The position numbers were made by a program, and so were the translations under genes. Below are positions 15,807 to 23,773 of a stretch of 39,394 bases of DNA, in pieces. The stretch's first letter is position 1; every line of letters begins with the position of its first letter. Location: the NCBI GenBank assembly GCA_029227035.1, contig JAQXZD010000074.1:1-39394 (forward strand), in the 5' to 3' direction. The notes beneath the pieces were generated by a model that made no database searches, was not told the DNA's origin, and saw only the letters and a program-made list of their open reading frames with translations. The stretch is from Lachnospiraceae bacterium (GTDB taxonomy: Bacteria > Bacillota > Clostridia > Lachnospirales > Lachnospiraceae).

Positions 15807-16547
15807 CTATTCCCACCGAAATATCCTGACGGAAATCAGCGTGCACACCACTGTAATCCCTGTCAGAAGCGCAACTCTCCACATGAATCCTTCCGTCTGT
15901 ATCCCCATGGATGCTTCTTTCATAAGCTTAATTCCCTGCGTCAGCGGAAGAACCGAAGCAACTTTCTGAAGTCCCTCCGGAAACAATTCAAAAGGAATCG
16001 TTGCACCGGATAAAAAGAGCATCGGAAAATATACCAGACTGGTGATTGCATTCACCGCTTTCACGGTTCTGCAAAGGCTTGCCATCAACAGACCGATACT
16101 TAACATCGAAATCAATGTCAGAAACCACATTCCCACAAATACCAAAACATTTCCCTGCATCCGGTAACCAAATACAAAAACCGATACCAGCACCACCGCA
16201 ACCGCTGACAGTATCGCCATAACCGCGCTGCACAATACGTTGGCTCCAAGCATCCTGACCGGACTGCATGGAGTAACAAAAAAGTGTTTCAATATCTTTT
16301 TGTCCCGATAATCTGCAATGGTTAACGGAAGTCCCATGAAAGCACAGGCACAGATTCCCACTGCAATCAAAGATGCAAAGGCACTTTCCAAAAATGTATA
16401 GCTGCTTCCTCCCGCTGTCTTCTGCCCTGCCACAACGGCAATCAGAAACAATACTCCTATCGGCATCGCAATGCCGAATATCATGGTATCCGCAGAACGA
16501 AACGCCAGCTTCTGTTCAATCCAATACAGTTTTGCAAATTTTTTCAT
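15807..16547 (-). CDS. ABC-2 type exporter permease
   Basis: A 246-aa integral membrane protein with about six helices, beginning KLYWIEQKLAFRSADTMIFG and containing the ABC-2 region PLTQGIKLMKEASMG. ATG 16547 is chosen because it has AGGAGGTTGCTAT directly before it and overlaps the ATPase stop as ATGA, and nine extra upstream codons would lie inside the ATPase gene. It pairs with the ATPase encoded upstream to export drugs or lipids. The substrate is unknown, but a GyrI-domain MerR regulator in the same unit suggests a toxic compound. Confidence 0.9.
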   Translation of the reverse strand: MKKFAKLYWIEQKLAFRSADTMIFGIAMPIGVLFLIAVVAGQKTAGGSSYTFLESAFASLIAVGICACAFMGLPLTIADYRDKKILKHFFVTPCSPVRMLGANVLCSAVMAILSAVAVVLVSVFVFGYRMQGNVLVFVGMWFLTLISMLSIGLLMASLCRTVKAVNAITSLVYFPMLFLSGATIPFELFPEGLQKVASVLPLTQGIKLMKEASMGIQTEGFMWRVALLTGITVVCTLISVRIFRWE

Positions 16548-17266
16548 ATAGCAACCTCCTCTCCCATATGCCAAAGATACGCTTCTTCCAGATTGTCGTA
16601 GGGACTTTTTTTCACAACCTCTTCCACCGTTCCCTCTATAATCTTTTTGCCCTCTTTGATCAGACAGATTCGGTCACACAGGCTTTCCGCCTCCTCCATG
16701 TAATGTGTCGTTAACAGAATTGTCGTACCGTTCTCTTTCAGTTCCTTTAAAGTCTTCCAGACCTCTCTTCTGGCTGCGGTATCCAGCCCGGTTGTCAGCT
16801 CATCCAGAAATACAATCTCAGGATTCGGAATCAACGCCAATACCACCGAAAGCTTCTGACGTTCTCCTCCGGAAAGTTTATTGACCTGAGCATTCTCAAA
16901 CTTCTCCAGTCGGAATTTGCATAAGAGTTCCCGGTAATCTGCCGGCTTCTTATATAATACGGATATCTCCTGACAGATTTCCTTTACTCTGATGTTGTTC
17001 TGATAGTTGGATGCCTGTAACTGTACTCCCACGCGCTCAAAGATTTCCTTACGATTCTTACGAGGTTCCCTGTCAAGTATCGTCACTTTGCCGCTGTCCG
17101 CTTTTTTCAGTCCGAGTATCGTTTCAATTGTCGTACTTTTCCCCGCACCGTTATGCCCCAGAAGGCCAAACACTTCCTGCCGCTTTACTTCAAACGACAG
17201 GTCTTTTACAACCGTTCTTCCATTGAAAGACTTGGTAAGATTTCTTACTTCAATGCATGTACTCAT
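16544..17266 (-). CDS. ABC exporter ATP-binding protein
   Basis: A 240-aa nucleotide-binding subunit. Walker A is GHNGAGKST (37-45), the Q-loop lies in VGVQLQASNYQ, the signature is LSGGERQ, Walker B is EIVFLDELTTGLD, and the H-loop is LLTTHYMEEAE. It is of the DrrA/CcmA-like exporter class that pairs with ABC-2 permeases. AAGGAGG precedes the ATG. It is first of the ATPase-permease-MerR operon, reading from the MerR-type promoter. Confidence 0.94.
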   Translation of the reverse strand: MSTCIEVRNLTKSFNGRTVVKDLSFEVKRQEVFGLLGHNGAGKSTTIETILGLKKADSGKVTILDREPRKNRKEIFERVGVQLQASNYQNNIRVKEICQEISVLYKKPADYRELLCKFRLEKFENAQVNKLSGGERQKLSVVLALIPNPEIVFLDELTTGLDTAARREVWKTLKELKENGTTILLTTHYMEEAESLCDRICLIKEGKKIIEGTVEEVVKKSPYDNLEEAYLWHMGEEVAI

Positions 17267-17289
17267 ATCTCTATCCTCCTTACAAGGAT

Positions 17290-17320
17290 ATCCTAATGTC
17301 TCCCCTTAGGTATGAGTCAA
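17290..17320 (-). promoter_or_regulatory. MerR-type promoter with 19-bp spacer and dyad operator
   Basis: Minus-strand TTGACT (17315-17320) and TAGGAT (17290-17295) are 19 bp apart, the over-long spacing of MerR-activated promoters. The spacer holds the dyad CCTAA (minus strand, 17306-17310) and TTAGG (17292-17296), separated by nine bases. The MerR protein at the end of the operon would bind and underwind it. Confidence 0.85.
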
Positions 17321-17335
17321 TACACTTTTTTCAAT

Positions 17336-18382
17336 TTATTTCCAATTCTCCACAGGCAGTGTCTCAATGTATGCTGCAAGCTCTGTTGCCATCTCCTCAT
17401 CCTCCGGTATCCGCGGATGTCCCGGTGTCGCAGCTCCGTTTCTCTTATATTGAAACTGTGTGATTTTCTCATCGGCAAGCTCTGCAACTACCTGGCCTAT
17501 GGACTTGTCCCAGTTTGCGTCATGCATGAGAACCGTGGTACAACATACAATCTGCGCGTCAGGATACTGTGCGCGAAGCTTCTTCAAAAACTCTTTATAA
17601 TGAGCTCTCCACTTTACTGCACGCTCATCTTCATAATTCTCCTTCATATAATCCACCGGATGATTGTCATTCTGACCGATTGCAACAATCACCACATCCG
17701 GAGTATACAAGGAAAAATCCCACAAAGAAGCACTTCCCAAAAACGGATTATAATGCACCTTATCCCAGGCATACTCCATACCGATGGCATCCGGCTCCTT
17801 GTACCATCCGGTATGATTCATGAGCGCAATTCCGCCCTGCGCGATATCATGAATCTGCGCATTCAGCTTTCTGGCTGTCATCCAGGCATAAGAATACCAG
17901 GCATTTGAATATTCTCCGCTGTGCTCCGGATCTTCCTTTGCAACATACTCTACCGCTTCATTTACTTCCCCGGCAGACACCGAGTCTCCGTAGACCTCAA
18001 TCCTGCGTTCCGGTTTTACCGGCGGTTCCCGCAGTTCCCCTGTCTCTGCCAGTTCAATTCCGCAAAAACTCATCTCATGGCAGGCATCCTGTCTCTTAAA
18101 AAGCAAAGCCTCATGAACTTCCTGTCCGCTTTTTTCAACCGGAAGCTCAATGATGCCCTCTCCCTCCTTCGGAAGCTCGAATTTGAACTGCTCTCCGTCC
18201 AGAATACATCCCAGATAATTGTTCCAGTATTCATTCTTGTTTTTCACATGTACCTTCAACACATCCCCGGTAAAGCGAAAAGCTACCGAAGTACACGGGA
18301 ACACAAATACCGGCTCCTTCCGGTTACTCCAATCGATTCTCCCTGTATATACCAAATTCTGATGTTCTGCACCAATAAACAT
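17336..18382 (-). CDS. SGNH/GDSL esterase, carbohydrate esterase family 2-like
   Basis: A 348-aa cytoplasmic protein (no signal peptide) with an N-terminal beta-sandwich (about 8-120; FTGDVLKVHVKNKNEYWNNY) and a C-terminal SGNH hydrolase. The nucleophile is S134 in EVYGDSVSAGE, with GGIALMNHTGW, the oxyanion block IGQNDNHP, and late His322 in GHPRIPEDEEMA. This two-domain layout matches CE2 deacetylases of acetylated xylo- or manno-oligosaccharides. The catalytic His usually sits in an HP context, as here. A cytoplasmic location suggests that imported oligosaccharides are trimmed. GGAGGAAACATC lies before the start. No glycosidase gene is adjacent. Confidence 0.8.
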   Translation of the reverse strand: MFIGAEHQNLVYTGRIDWSNRKEPVFVFPCTSVAFRFTGDVLKVHVKNKNEYWNNYLGCILDGEQFKFELPKEGEGIIELPVEKSGQEVHEALLFKRQDACHEMSFCGIELAETGELREPPVKPERRIEVYGDSVSAGEVNEAVEYVAKEDPEHSGEYSNAWYSYAWMTARKLNAQIHDIAQGGIALMNHTGWYKEPDAIGMEYAWDKVHYNPFLGSASLWDFSLYTPDVVIVAIGQNDNHPVDYMKENYEDERAVKWRAHYKEFLKKLRAQYPDAQIVCCTTVLMHDANWDKSIGQVVAELADEKITQFQYKRNGAATPGHPRIPEDEEMATELAAYIETLPVENWK

Positions 18383-18486
18383 GATGTTTCCTCCTTAAAC
18401 TTCACCTTGATAACTCTTAAAATAGTAAGCATAGTTTACCATAATCTCCAGCGAAATGAAAGTTCACAGTATATATCCAGTAACAT

Positions 18487-18534
18487 AAATCAAGGGAGAA
18501 ATTAGATAAGCCTCTAATTTCTCCCTTGATTTGT
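18487..18534 (-). terminator. Long perfect hairpin terminator after the ferritin-like gene
   Basis: A perfect 20-bp inverted repeat (18487-18506 and 18513-18532) with loop TAAGCC. On the minus strand it is followed by ATGTTA rather than a pure T-run, though the stem's own end is ATTT. It separates the ferritin-like gene from the esterase gene. Confidence 0.7.
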
Positions 18535-18553
18535 TTCTAGTTCTATTTACCGC

Positions 18554-19012
18554 TTACGACATTCCGTTTACGGTTTTATACTTGTAAAGCATCTCCGCAT
18601 GGTTCTGCTCTTCAATCTGAATATCCGCCAACAATTTTCTGACCTGAGTATCTTCAAAGACAAACACATTGGAATTATACTCCCCGGACACCATCTTCTC
18701 CGTGCCGATACAATCCGTTGCAAGAAAACAGTCATTCTGCTTATCCTCCGAGTTGGTCAGAGAATCGTAGGTTGCCTTCGGCTCATACTGTGCACCCTCC
18801 CTGTCATTGCAATTGCAGGCAGGAACGCTTCCGCTCAGCACCTGCCCCAGAGACTCATAGTGCTCCTTCTCTTCTTTTTCCAGTTCTCCGAACAGATCCC
18901 GGAGTACTGGATCCTTAGCCTCCTGTCCGTATCTGTGGTATTTCTCGATACAGGACTGTTCCTGTGTACGCAGATCCTCAATCGTAGTCTTTTCCTTTTC
19001 TTTTAATACCAT
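18554..19012 (-). CDS. Ferritin-like (CotF/rubrerythrin-type helical) protein
   Basis: A 152-aa protein of two helical halves carrying Glu/His pairs typical of ferritin-like four-helix bundles: the first has RTQEQSCIEKYHRYGQEA and FGELEKEEKEHYESLGQ, the second DCIGTEKMVSGEYNSNVF and DIQIEEQNHAEMLYKY. Between them is a Cys-bearing loop (VPACNCND). A diiron site is plausible. Members are annotated either as rubrerythrin-like or as CotF-type spore coat proteins, and I cannot decide between these. I start at ATG 19012 (AGAGGTG upstream), because a TATAAT lies inside the longer frame, just before it. It sits next to Nudix and SOD genes. Confidence 0.7.
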   Translation of the reverse strand: MVLKEKEKTTIEDLRTQEQSCIEKYHRYGQEAKDPVLRDLFGELEKEEKEHYESLGQVLSGSVPACNCNDREGAQYEPKATYDSLTNSEDKQNDCFLATDCIGTEKMVSGEYNSNVFVFEDTQVRKLLADIQIEEQNHAEMLYKYKTVNGMS

Positions 19013-19065
19013 ACTGCACCTCTTTCCATTATTATACAAGGTCAGTATGTCCACGATTGGGGAAA

Positions 19066-19566
19066 TTATTCCTTTTTCGCCTTTAAGTATATCTCCAACA
19101 GCTCATGTGAAACACTGCCTTTCGGATGCACCCTGTGGATTGCTTCTTCCACAGGAACCCATTCGGCAGCGTCCACCTCGTTCGACAATTCCAATTGTGC
19201 CTTATGACATCTTGCGATAAATCCAATCATCAGCATATCCTTTTTGCCAAACCAGTAGGTTCCGGCAAAGTCAAGCTTTTCTATCCGGATACCGATTTCC
19301 TCTTCTATCTCCCTCTGTGCTGTCTCTTCCGCACACTCCCCAGGCTTCATATATCCGGAAACCAGATTGCAATAATGGTCGGAGATGTATTCCTGCCTGA
19401 GCAGGGCTGCCTCCTCCTGTTCATTGACCACCAGCGCAATAATGCATGTGGAAAACATATCAAACAGCGGCTGATTGCACTTCTGGCAATACGGCACAAG
19501 TCCTTCATCTCCGATTTCTTTTTCCGTCAATTTTGTCCCGCAATGCGGGCAATATACAAATCTCAT
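19066..19566 (-). CDS. Nudix hydrolase with N-terminal zinc ribbon (NudC-like)
   Basis: A 166-aa protein. A zinc ribbon at the N-terminus has C6xxC9 and C27xxC30. The Nudix box lies at about 71-93 (GYMKPGECAEETAQREIEEEIG, matching Gx5Ex7REUxEExG). The segment after it, TYWFGKKDMLMIGFIA, resembles the NudC signature SQPWPF...LMIGF but has lost SQPWP, so NAD(H) or NAD-capped RNA specificity is uncertain. It is shorter than full NudC (about 257 aa), lacking the N-terminal domain. AAAGGCG precedes the ATG. Confidence 0.85.
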   Translation of the reverse strand: MRFVYCPHCGTKLTEKEIGDEGLVPYCQKCNQPLFDMFSTCIIALVVNEQEEAALLRQEYISDHYCNLVSGYMKPGECAEETAQREIEEEIGIRIEKLDFAGTYWFGKKDMLMIGFIARCHKAQLELSNEVDAAEWVPVEEAIHRVHPKGSVSHELLEIYLKAKKE

Positions 19567-19599
19567 TTTTCGCCTTTCTCTTTCGCAACAAAACAGACA

Positions 19600-20049
19600 T
19601 TACAAACCTTCCATAATCTCTCCGCAGGCAATTTTCATGCCGGAATCCCCTGCCGGCTGCGTTTTAAAATCATCCGGCATGTCATGCAATACTACCGTTT
19701 TTCCGATTATGTCCTCCGGCTGAAATCTTCCCGTATAAACCTGCATCCATGCATAGCCATCCGTAAACAGAAGCGGCGGCAAATCCCCGTTATGCTGCGG
19801 ATGCATGGATTTTGTTTTGCTGTAATGCCCATCCGTATCCGAAAATGCATCTTCCTTTGTTCCCGTACAGCTTTCTCCCTCATGGATATGAAATCCTTTA
19901 AATCCATTGGCTTTTATGCTGTTTTCATCTGTCACTCCATAGATTTCCGCAGACACAACCGTGCCGTTTAGCATCGGCAGGAAAGACACTATTCCCCTGA
20001 TATCCGGGTATTGGGGGCTTCCCTTTATTTTCGCATAGGCTGCTCTCAT
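19600..20049 (-). CDS. Cu/Zn superoxide dismutase family protein
   Basis: A 149-aa protein of the SodC fold. Metal ligands are visible: HIH (H54, H56), bridging H75 in DGHY, H83 and H86 in MHPQH, D89 in GDLPP, and late H122 in VVLHDMPDD. The disulfide pair is C61 and C142 (KIACGEI). The usual active-site Arg before ACG (R143 in human SOD1) is Lys here (GMKIACG). There is no signal peptide, although bacterial SodC is usually exported. ATG 20049 is preferred to a GTG six bases upstream. It may still dismute superoxide weakly, or act in copper binding. Confidence 0.85.
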   Translation of the reverse strand: MRAAYAKIKGSPQYPDIRGIVSFLPMLNGTVVSAEIYGVTDENSIKANGFKGFHIHEGESCTGTKEDAFSDTDGHYSKTKSMHPQHNGDLPPLLFTDGYAWMQVYTGRFQPEDIIGKTVVLHDMPDDFKTQPAGDSGMKIACGEIMEGL

Positions 20050-20112
20050 AATCACTCTATGTTACACAACTATCTATATATCATACACGAAAACTCTCTG
20101 CATGGTTCCGGT

Positions 20113-20454
20113 CTACCGCTTCATCCTCTCCAGAATCTTATCATACTGCTCATACATCTTCTGCGTCTCATTCTCCAGAAGATAATAATGCAGGATGTAC
20201 GGAACCAGAAGCACCATAAGAACAATCGTTAATCCAAACAACATCGGAGCCTGCAGAAATACTGCCGCCAGAACCGACAGAATCGTAAAAAAGGCAAAGG
20301 CCAGTGTCACCAGAAGATGAATCAGTCTCTCGTGCTGAAAAAATCCAATCTGCACCAGATGCTCGTCAAGAACCGCCTCCCAATCCGTATCCTTCGCATC
20401 TTCTTCCAGCAAACGATCTATCCTTTTTCGATATCCCAGAATTCTCTTTCTCAT
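20113..20454 (-). CDS. Small two-helix membrane protein, unknown function
   Basis: A 113-aa protein I do not recognise. It has a basic N-terminal helix (MRKRILGYRKRIDRLLEED), two adjacent membrane helices at about 46-67 and 71-92, and a charged C-terminal helix (ENETQKMYEQYDKILERMKR), so both ends are probably cytoplasmic. AGGGAGAG lies before the ATG. It begins 15 bases after the glycerol-1-phosphate dehydrogenase stop and is probably co-transcribed with it. Confidence 0.7.
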   Translation of the reverse strand: MRKRILGYRKRIDRLLEEDAKDTDWEAVLDEHLVQIGFFQHERLIHLLVTLAFAFFTILSVLAAVFLQAPMLFGLTIVLMVLLVPYILHYYLLENETQKMYEQYDKILERMKR

Positions 20455-20469
20455 TGGTCTGCTCTCCCT

Positions 20470-21525
20470 CTACACTAAAATCTCAGTTAAGCGTTTATCG
20501 GTACGAAGTACCTCTTTCGCCAGCTCCCGATATTTTTCTTCATGCAGGTAGGTGTGCCTGAAAGGCTTGATGGACGGCGCCAGGTCGATTGCCTTCTCAA
20601 AATCTTCCCTTCGCATCTGTAACGTCTTTACATAATTCCAGAATCCGGTCTGGGTAAAAATGGTATCCACACGAACATATCTGTGATCCTGCACCACACT
20701 CATCAGATAGGTTGCAATTCCTACCTGTATGCCGTGAAGCTGCGGCTGTTCCAGCATCTTGTCCAATGCATGGGAGATCAGGTGCTCACTTCCGCTGGTT
20801 GGTGCACTGCTGCCTGCAATCTCATTGGCAATTCCGCTCATGGCCAGCGAATCCAGCAGTTCTTTCAGGAATAAATCTTCATCAATTGATGTAAACGGAG
20901 TCCGGACAAAACTGTTTACCGCCTTTTTTGCAATCATAACTGCAAAATCGTTCACCTTTCCGTAACCGTTTTCCTCTTCAAAATTCCAGTCATAGAGCGC
21001 TGTAATCTTGGATACCATATCCCCGATTCCGGAAAAGAGGAAACGCTTTGGCGCACTCTTGATAATCTTTGTATCCACAACAATTCCGTATGCCAGTCTT
21101 GCCGGTACGGACTTTCTGTGCCCATCCACCAGAAGAGAAGCGCTGGCGCTGGAAAAACCGTCACTGGAAGCCGAGGTCGGTATACTGATAAACGGAATAT
21201 TCCTGAGAAATCCACAATATTTCGCTGCATCAATCACTTTTCCACCGCCAATTCCCACGACTGCCTGCGTCTTTGCTGACATGGAGAATGCCAGCTCCGT
21301 CAGATCTTCCAGCTTCACCGTATCCAGTTCCTGATATTCCAGTACCTCAACCTCTGCCTCCTGTAACGATTCCATCACAGACATTCCAAACATGTCAATC
21401 AAACCGTTTCCGAACAGAATCACAACTTTTTCCAATTGCGCTTCCTTAAGATATCTTCCCAATTCATCCAGCGCTCCCGGACCTATCTTAAGGAGTGCCG
21501 GAATTGCAATATGTCTGCTTGTCAT
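20470..21525 (-). CDS. sn-Glycerol-1-phosphate dehydrogenase (AraM/EgsA-like)
   Basis: A 351-aa member of the iron-type alcohol dehydrogenase superfamily that reduces dihydroxyacetone phosphate to sn-glycerol-1-phosphate. Features are the start IPALLKIGPGALDELGRYL, the dinucleotide motif GIGGGKVIDAAKY, the ISIPTSASSDGFSSASASL substrate segment, D192 region FSGIGDMVSKITALYDW, and metal-ligand histidines in SGSEHLISHALD and QLHGIQVG. In Firmicutes such enzymes feed archaeal-type ether-like lipids (B. subtilis AraM/PcrB), although no PcrB-like synthase is seen here. ATG 21525 is used, as the longest frame starts within a few bases of the promoter's start point. Confidence 0.88.
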   Translation of the reverse strand: MTSRHIAIPALLKIGPGALDELGRYLKEAQLEKVVILFGNGLIDMFGMSVMESLQEAEVEVLEYQELDTVKLEDLTELAFSMSAKTQAVVGIGGGKVIDAAKYCGFLRNIPFISIPTSASSDGFSSASASLLVDGHRKSVPARLAYGIVVDTKIIKSAPKRFLFSGIGDMVSKITALYDWNFEEENGYGKVNDFAVMIAKKAVNSFVRTPFTSIDEDLFLKELLDSLAMSGIANEIAGSSAPTSGSEHLISHALDKMLEQPQLHGIQVGIATYLMSVVQDHRYVRVDTIFTQTGFWNYVKTLQMRREDFEKAIDLAPSIKPFRHTYLHEEKYRELAKEVLRTDKRLTEILV

Positions 21526-21566
21526 AAAATACAATACCTTCCTTTCTTTTGCTATCATTATTTTCT

Positions 21567-21575
21567 ATTATATCA
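21567..21575 (-). promoter_or_regulatory. Extended -10 promoter of the glycerol-1-phosphate dehydrogenase unit
   Basis: Minus-strand TGATATAAT is a complete extended -10 element about 40 bases before ATG 21525. No clear -35 is seen. Confidence 0.5.
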
Positions 21576-21652
21576 CGAACCATTCTTTCCTGCTTGTATT
21601 TCTTTCTCCGATGACTTACACTTAGAGTACTTGATGTGGAAGGAGATTCACT

Positions 21653-22288
21653 ATGACAAAAAAAGCTTTGGCTCTTGAAGTAATCAGCCGACTGAAAAAA
21701 GAATATCCGGATGCCAAGTGCAGCCTGGACTATAATGAAGCATGGAAACTCCTCGTCAGTGTCCGGCTCGCCGCCCAATGCACCGACGCAAGAGTAAATA
21801 TTGTAGTGGAAAAACTATACGAAAAGTTCCCGGATGTAAACGCACTTGCGGAAGCACCTGTGGAAGAAATTGAAGAAATTGTCCGTCCCTGCGGACTGGG
21901 AAAAAGTAAGGCAAGAGACATTAATGCCTGCATGCGGGAACTCCGCGACAAATACAACGGACAGGTTCCCGAAGATTTTGACCAGCTTCTGGCTCTGCCC
22001 GGTGTGGGGCGGAAAAGTGCCAATCTGATTATGGGAGATGTCTTCGGCAAGCCTGCCATCGTAACAGATACACACTGTATCCGTCTCTGCAACCGCATCG
22101 GACTTGTAGACCATATCACCGAGCCCAAAAAAGTCGAGATGGCTTTGTGGAAAATCGTCCCTCCGGAAGAGGGCAATGACCTCTGCCACCGTTTTGTTCT
22201 GCATGGACGCGAAATCTGCAGTGCACGCACGGCTCCTGCCTGCGACCGTTGCTGCCTAAATGACATCTGTAAAAAAAGAATTAAGTAA
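21653..22288 (+). CDS. nth: Endonuclease III (DNA glycosylase/AP lyase)
   Basis: Excises oxidised pyrimidines and nicks the abasic site. The 211-aa protein has the helix-hairpin-helix LPGVGRKSANLI with catalytic K121, catalytic D139 in VTDTHCIRLCNRIG, and a C-terminal four-Cys iron-sulfur motif in CSARTAPACDRCCLNDIC. The first Cys spacing is seven residues instead of the usual six. GGAAGGAG precedes the ATG. Its 3' end overlaps the convergent pseudouridine synthase gene by 8 bases. Confidence 0.95.
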   Translation: MTKKALALEVISRLKKEYPDAKCSLDYNEAWKLLVSVRLAAQCTDARVNIVVEKLYEKFPDVNALAEAPVEEIEEIVRPCGLGKSKARDINACMRELRDKYNGQVPEDFDQLLALPGVGRKSANLIMGDVFGKPAIVTDTHCIRLCNRIGLVDHITEPKKVEMALWKIVPPEEGNDLCHRFVLHGREICSARTAPACDRCCLNDICKKRIK

Positions 22289-23234
22289 TAAGTCTTTCCA
22301 TATCTGACGGAAGCGGCGTGGTAAAATCCATAAGCTCTCCTGTCATCGGATGGCGAAATGCCAGCCGGTACGCATGAAGTGCCTGACGGTTTAACTCATA
22401 AGAACCGTCGGACACTTTTTTTGTTCCCGGTAAAAGACGGTCCTTCTGATTACCCGCATATGCCGGATTGTACAAAAAATCTCCTACCAGCGGATATCCG
22501 AGATAGCTCATATGCACCCGAATCTGGTGCGTCCTTCCGGTCTCCAGCTTAAGCCTCACCAGACTGTATCCATTGTGTTCTTTCTCCACACGGTAATGGG
22601 TTACGGCGCGTTCCCCCTGCGCATAATCCACGACGCGCTCTAGACACCGACTCTCTTTTCTGGCAATGGGAGCATCTATTGTTCCGGCTTCCGGCAAAAC
22701 GTGTCCGCGCACTATCGCCAGATATTCACGACAAATCTCCTCTTTTTCCGATTTATTTGCTACCATACGGCTTAAGATTGCGGCACTTACCATATGCTTT
22801 GCCACAATCGTAAGTCCGGACGTATCCCTGTCCAACCGGTTAATACACCGAAACACAAAGGGCCGGTTCTGTTCCCGATAGTACCACGCCAACGCGTTGC
22901 CCAGCGAATTATTATAATTATTTCTGGACGGATGAATCGGCATCCCTGCCGCTTTGTTCACCACCAGAAGATCCTCGTCCTCATACAGGATGTCTAAAGG
23001 CAGTTCCACCGGAACAATCTGATCAGAAGAATCCCGCTCCCGAATCCGCACAGTAAGTCGGTCTCCCTCCTGCAACACATAATTCTGGCGCGTAAAAACT
23101 CCGTTTACCAATATGCTCTCTTCATCCTTTTTCAGGTTGACCAGATTCTGCTCCGAGTATCCCTTTTCTTTCAGAAAACCACTTATTTTCTGCCCCGGTC
23201 TGCTATGTTCTATATGATAAGTAATGCTTCTCAT
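22281..23234 (-). CDS. RluA-family pseudouridine synthase
   Basis: A 317-aa RNA-modifying enzyme that isomerises uridine in rRNA or tRNA. An N-terminal S4-like segment (PGQKISGFLKEKGYSEQNLV...ILVNGV) binds RNA. The catalytic domain has DLLVVNKAAGMPIHPS, the catalytic Asp in INRLDRDTSGLTI (D135), and the closing RTHQIRVHMSYLGYPLVGD. The length and S4 segment fit the RluC/RluD branch. The target base cannot be assigned, since Firmicutes carry several paralogues. It is convergent with nth. Confidence 0.9.
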   Translation of the reverse strand: MRSITYHIEHSRPGQKISGFLKEKGYSEQNLVNLKKDEESILVNGVFTRQNYVLQEGDRLTVRIRERDSSDQIVPVELPLDILYEDEDLLVVNKAAGMPIHPSRNNYNNSLGNALAWYYREQNRPFVFRCINRLDRDTSGLTIVAKHMVSAAILSRMVANKSEKEEICREYLAIVRGHVLPEAGTIDAPIARKESRCLERVVDYAQGERAVTHYRVEKEHNGYSLVRLKLETGRTHQIRVHMSYLGYPLVGDFLYNPAYAGNQKDRLLPGTKKVSDGSYELNRQALHAYRLAFRHPMTGELMDFTTPLPSDMERLIT

Positions 23235-23281
23235 TCCGGTATCCTTTCTTTTAAGTACACCTAAATTATATCATCTTTCTA

Positions 23282-23310
23282 TTGACATATCCAAATCTAT
23301 CTGTTATATT
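23282..23310 (+). promoter_or_regulatory. Promoter of the PadR operon
   Basis: TTGACA (23282-23287) and TATATT (23305-23310) are exactly 17 bp apart, with TGT in front of the -10 box. Transcription should start near 23317, leaving a leader of about 100 nt. Confidence 0.85.
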
Positions 23311-23323
23311 TACTCCATCAGGC

Positions 23324-23380
23324 GTACTACGACAGACGTACCAACGTTTGTCATAGCAACGTTTCTCGTAGTACGACAGA
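23324..23380 (+). promoter_or_regulatory. Nested repeats in the PadR operon leader (putative operator)
   Basis: GTACTACGA (23324-23332) is repeated inverted as TCGTAGTAC (23366-23374). TACGACAGA occurs directly at 23328-23336 and 23372-23380. Inside, two copies of the self-complementary AACGTT lie 15 bp apart. Everything sits just after the start point, where a PadR repressor could block transcription. As RNA the outer repeat would form a 9-bp stem. Confidence 0.6.
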
Positions 23381-23419
23381 TAAAGTAGTTAGTAACTAAA
23401 CAAGATCGGAGGAATCGAT

Positions 23420-23773
23420 ATGAGTATCAGCAGTGACGTTATTCGCGGCTACAATGACACCATGATTCTCTATCTCCTGCTGGAAAAACCATCCTATGGT
23501 TATGAGATTTCCAAACATATTAAAACCCTCTCTGATGGGAAATATATCATCAAAGAGACAACTCTTTATTCTGCTTTCACACGGATGGAAAAGAACGGAT
23601 ACGTGGAATCGTTCCAAAGCCAGAGCGCAGATACCGGCAAGCATCGTACCTACTACCGCATCACGGAAAGTGGACGCCAGTATTACCGTACCAAATGCGA
23701 TGAATGGAATCTCACACAGGAAGTAGTGGAAAAGTTTATTATGAAAGGAGATATCCCAAATGGATACAATTAA
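23420..23773 (+). CDS. PadR-family transcriptional regulator
   Basis: A 117-aa winged-helix regulator. MILYLLLEKPSYGYEISKHI is the typical PadR opening helix-turn-helix, followed by LYSAFTRMEKNGYVESFQ and the wing HRTYYRITESGRQYY, then a C-terminal dimerisation helix. CGGAGGA precedes the ATG. The next gene (HAAS membrane protein) overlaps by 14 bases, the usual arrangement for PadR proteins that control an envelope-stress-like operon of HAAS and DUF4097 proteins. It probably represses its own promoter through the repeats at 23324-23380. Confidence 0.92.
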   Translation: MSISSDVIRGYNDTMILYLLLEKPSYGYEISKHIKTLSDGKYIIKETTLYSAFTRMEKNGYVESFQSQSADTGKHRTYYRITESGRQYYRTKCDEWNLTQEVVEKFIMKGDIPNGYN

